A stretch of DNA of 15,639 bases from JAWVZH01 sp033722295 (GTDB lineage: Bacteria; Bacteroidota; Bacteroidia; Chitinophagales; Saprospiraceae), in assembly GCA_033722295.1 (NCBI GenBank), contig JAWVZH010000064.1, positions 1-15,639 of the forward strand, given 5' to 3'. The position numbers were made by a program, and so were the translations under genes. Of this stretch, positions 14,701 to 15,639 are shown one piece after another (the stretch's first letter is position 1; each line of letters begins with the position of its first letter). Under the pieces are notes generated by a model. It made no database searches, had not been told where the DNA came from, and was given only the letters and a program-made list of their open reading frames with translations.

Positions 14701-15391
14701 TGCTTCAGAGAGAAACGTATCCCTGGACTTTAACCTTGAGGCGCTCTTCTGCCATTTAAAGGAGAATCAGATATTCAACCTTTATGATCAGTCCGCCGAA
14801 TCAAATTTAAATCAGTCCCAATTGCAAGAGATCTACTTATCTGGCAATATTTCGGTCAGTCACAATAGCCATCCATCTTCAGGTAGGCCTTACTTCAATA
14901 TTGAATATTCGGAAGTAGTTGATGGTAAAGAATACTTTTTTAGCATAGTGCTGGATGAAGAGGCCTGTGTATTCGATGCGGCTACACTTATTGATAATCA
15001 ATATAAAGAACATTTAGGGCCTCCAATCTATGAACCTGAAGGTCTGATTGGTCAAATCAATCTTGAATTCGTAAAGTGGAGAGCCGAGCATAATTATGTT
15101 GATACTGGTGGTGGTGATGAAGGGTATGGTGAAAATGTATTAGCACCTTTTCTCAGAAAAATGATGCATCTCTACTTACAGATCATTAAGTCAGATGGTG
15201 ATCCATCCTATCTCACAGCCAAATCCAATTGGAAAGCAAAGATGATTTGGGCATTAAATATTGAGATAAATAATAATAGGATAAGTTCCACTAACAGAAA
15301 AAGCCTGTCACAATTACTTGAATTGGTGAAAGACAATTCTACAAGTGATGAAGCAATGGTTGAGAGCATGATAAAAATAAGTATAGAATAG
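11711..15391 (+). CDS. Large exported protein of unknown function (1226 residues)
   Basis: I do not recognise this protein. The N-terminus (MTRALLVYLFSIWTCFSSVL, then IAQ) is a signal peptide with likely cleavage near residue 23. Next comes a Cys-containing stretch (C26, C40-E-P-C43), then long charged helices with coiled-coil character (about 55-100, 115-170, 205-255). Residues 258-440 are hydrophobic and glycine-rich helices (MGGGVSGVGGQ near 320, GGLEGAAGLGIML near 383-395) and could associate with a membrane. About 540-625 is beta-rich (TVTNPTGETITY, then IPSDGVHQPYV). A Pro- and acid-rich linker and another helical segment follow (about 625-825). Residues 830-965 look Ig-like, with CRC, CSC and CC cysteine motifs, and the last 120 residues are helical. 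There is no T9SS sorting domain. No Shine-Dalgarno precedes the ATG. G+C falls in the 3' part. It is likely periplasmic or surface-located; function is unknown. Confidence 0.85.
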   Translation: MTRALLVYLFSIWTCFSSVLIAQEDCNTDLGSIKQENNTCEPCINGMQKLLVPIQDFEQARKRMNDLNEIAKQELQEQQREIDKLVDKQDEIDRKLREVWPLKELIQSADYGNDEDALYLEHHIKRMKEFAERFPENDKWFDHWIDQFESFLELFNQLKELDQQRDALMDKITLGSCGDLTKLKLDCCEPGFVQGRYEDGKIDLDCYINALKELNEEYYDYRSSMLDQLGALVNLLKEKLKERAGEEKQATEKRDAFKDGLSGFLMKKVAGQLSTGLIQNLLAQGYELSLDQKAALESYAEAISEQMEVADEVGLDEFAMGGGVSGVGGQLVNTILENALADIPEHDRELISMISGEAVSQTAGHLLSGLLSKASPVMKYFLGGLEGAAGLGIMLVDRLWAVPLYLWEDKNLKILQGAFDHIMIGLVQAINLAIDRSQHIPYGPLNIYLEAIESETLPNGTSRKRAITICLPEDKNHYHGLDDLKDAVADAMSPPIASLDIFDRFERKEHGDQDYLEFQYDSKIRFKVRLGCYCGDDSPEKIYTSEPDGIQIKPDKITSTGETFGVIAEATVTNPTGETITYIIHSGLIPSDGVHQPYVIIYPIRKEIPPGETIVIEIDDSACARDDMPPVPEGEPLIDIDEWILVPPRYPEMTFTLSEPIDIVESPREAAPIVVAEARVIVEFVDDIDIEDLPKNPLSNDPVKLKETMKGQGIWNELSKLEGRGDRKEDFKENATQQLEEQLGQPVENLPEEAQKQFDEGLEQIWSAIEFVGTEAKTMAKERIKDQNPDQIKPAVVGESIPIPVLEEEDHLLNPSEIEQVEESRSVDHCRCIISERDNIYWPRYSFLQTGEQLYNGDTINWGIPVRSKKGFEKSKIKIIAPEIRLFEECPDNCNSFDTIRYKVDFIDMNGDSSLIEHWNRSDNVIELPGRGKLVVTSFYVCSCGQDVRQGWNKDFIVITEPNDCCDELRNFSHQLVFQLDDGVIKIDNNQLYFKIAASERNVSLDFNLEALFCHLKENQIFNLYDQSAESNLNQSQLQEIYLSGNISVSHNSHPSSGRPYFNIEYSEVVDGKEYFFSIVLDEEACVFDAATLIDNQYKEHLGPPIYEPEGLIGQINLEFVKWRAEHNYVDTGGGDEGYGENVLAPFLRKMMHLYLQIIKSDGDPSYLTAKSNWKAKMIWALNIEINNNRISSTNRKSLSQLLELVKDNSTSDEAMVESMIKISIE

Positions 15392-15397
15392 CTGGAC

Positions 15398-15639
15398 TCA
15401 CCACCGAATAAGTGCTGACGCCCAGGTAAATCCACTGCCAAATGCCGCCAGGCAAACCAGGTCGCCATCCTTCACGGCACCCTCCTCAACGGCCTCACTC
15501 AAGGCAATCGGAATGGAAGCCGCCGTAGTATTGCCATACTTGTGGATGTTGTTCCAGACTTGATCGTCCCGCAGGCGCAAGATCTTCTGAACAAACTGAC
15601 TGATCCTCAGATTGGCCTGGTGAGGAATCAACATGTCAA
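15398..15639 (-). CDS. fabH: 3-oxoacyl-ACP synthase III (KAS III), C-terminal part; 5' end outside window
   Basis: The last 80 residues of a FabH-type condensing enzyme are visible. They contain the catalytic His in IPHQANLRI, the catalytic Asn in KYGNTTAASIPIALSEA, and the terminal AAFGSGFTWASALIRW. The active-site Cys lies outside the window. The frame stays open past the Met at 15634, where an Asp codon precedes it, so that Met is internal. FabH condenses acetyl-CoA or a branched acyl-CoA with malonyl-ACP to start fatty-acid synthesis. Its TGA stop lies 6 bp from the stop of the convergent 1226-residue gene, which leaves no room for separate terminators. Confidence 0.95.
   Translation of the reverse strand, partial: DMLIPHQANLRISQFVQKILRLRDDQVWNNIHKYGNTTAASIPIALSEAVEEGAVKDGDLVCLAAFGSGFTWASALIRW

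Noticed and set aside
15398..15634. Independent 78-residue gene starting at the Met at 15634
   Set aside because: The sequence is the C-terminal catalytic part of FabH and the frame continues upstream of that Met to the window edge.

Overview
The window looks like chromosomal DNA of a Bacteroidota bacterium (Saprospiria/Cytophagia-like is my guess). The signs are a type IX secretion (T9SS) C-terminal sorting domain on a secreted esterase, a family of very long multihaem cytochromes that I associate with Bacteroidota, moderate G+C, and weak or absent Shine-Dalgarno signals. There is no RNA gene, insertion sequence, CRISPR array or phage gene. No stretch above about 160 bases lacks a gene.

Minus strand, 8071 down to 1: six tightly packed genes that could form one transcription unit. 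They are aspartate kinase, a T9SS-secreted alpha/beta-hydrolase, then a four-gene redox module. The module is a five-helix b-type-cytochrome-like membrane protein, a membrane-anchored ferredoxin/FAD oxidoreductase, and two giant multihaem c-type cytochromes with 23 and at least 19 CxxCH motifs; the last one runs off the left edge. The module reads as a path for electrons between a cytoplasmic or quinone pool and the periplasm or outer surface. Three points stand out. The haem motifs fall into three-haem units whose register continues across the boundary between the two cytochrome genes. The ferredoxin motifs each lack the second cysteine. The FAD-closing motif of the oxidoreductase lies before its Rossmann fold instead of after it.

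Plus strand, 8234 to 11570: oadG-oadA-oadB, a sodium-pumping biotin-dependent decarboxylase (oxaloacetate decarboxylase type). It is divergent from aspartate kinase across a 162-bp intergenic region that holds an inverted repeat. Oxaloacetate is the precursor of aspartate, so the divergent pair sits at one metabolic branch point.

Plus strand, 11711 to 15391: one exported protein of 1226 residues that I cannot assign. It has a signal peptide, coiled coils, a glycine-rich hydrophobic helical region, beta-rich segments with repeated C-x-C and CC motifs, and an AT-rich 3' end. This is the best candidate for something undescribed. It converges, with a 6-bp gap, on the 3' end of a fabH gene (3-oxoacyl-ACP synthase III) that leaves the window on the right.
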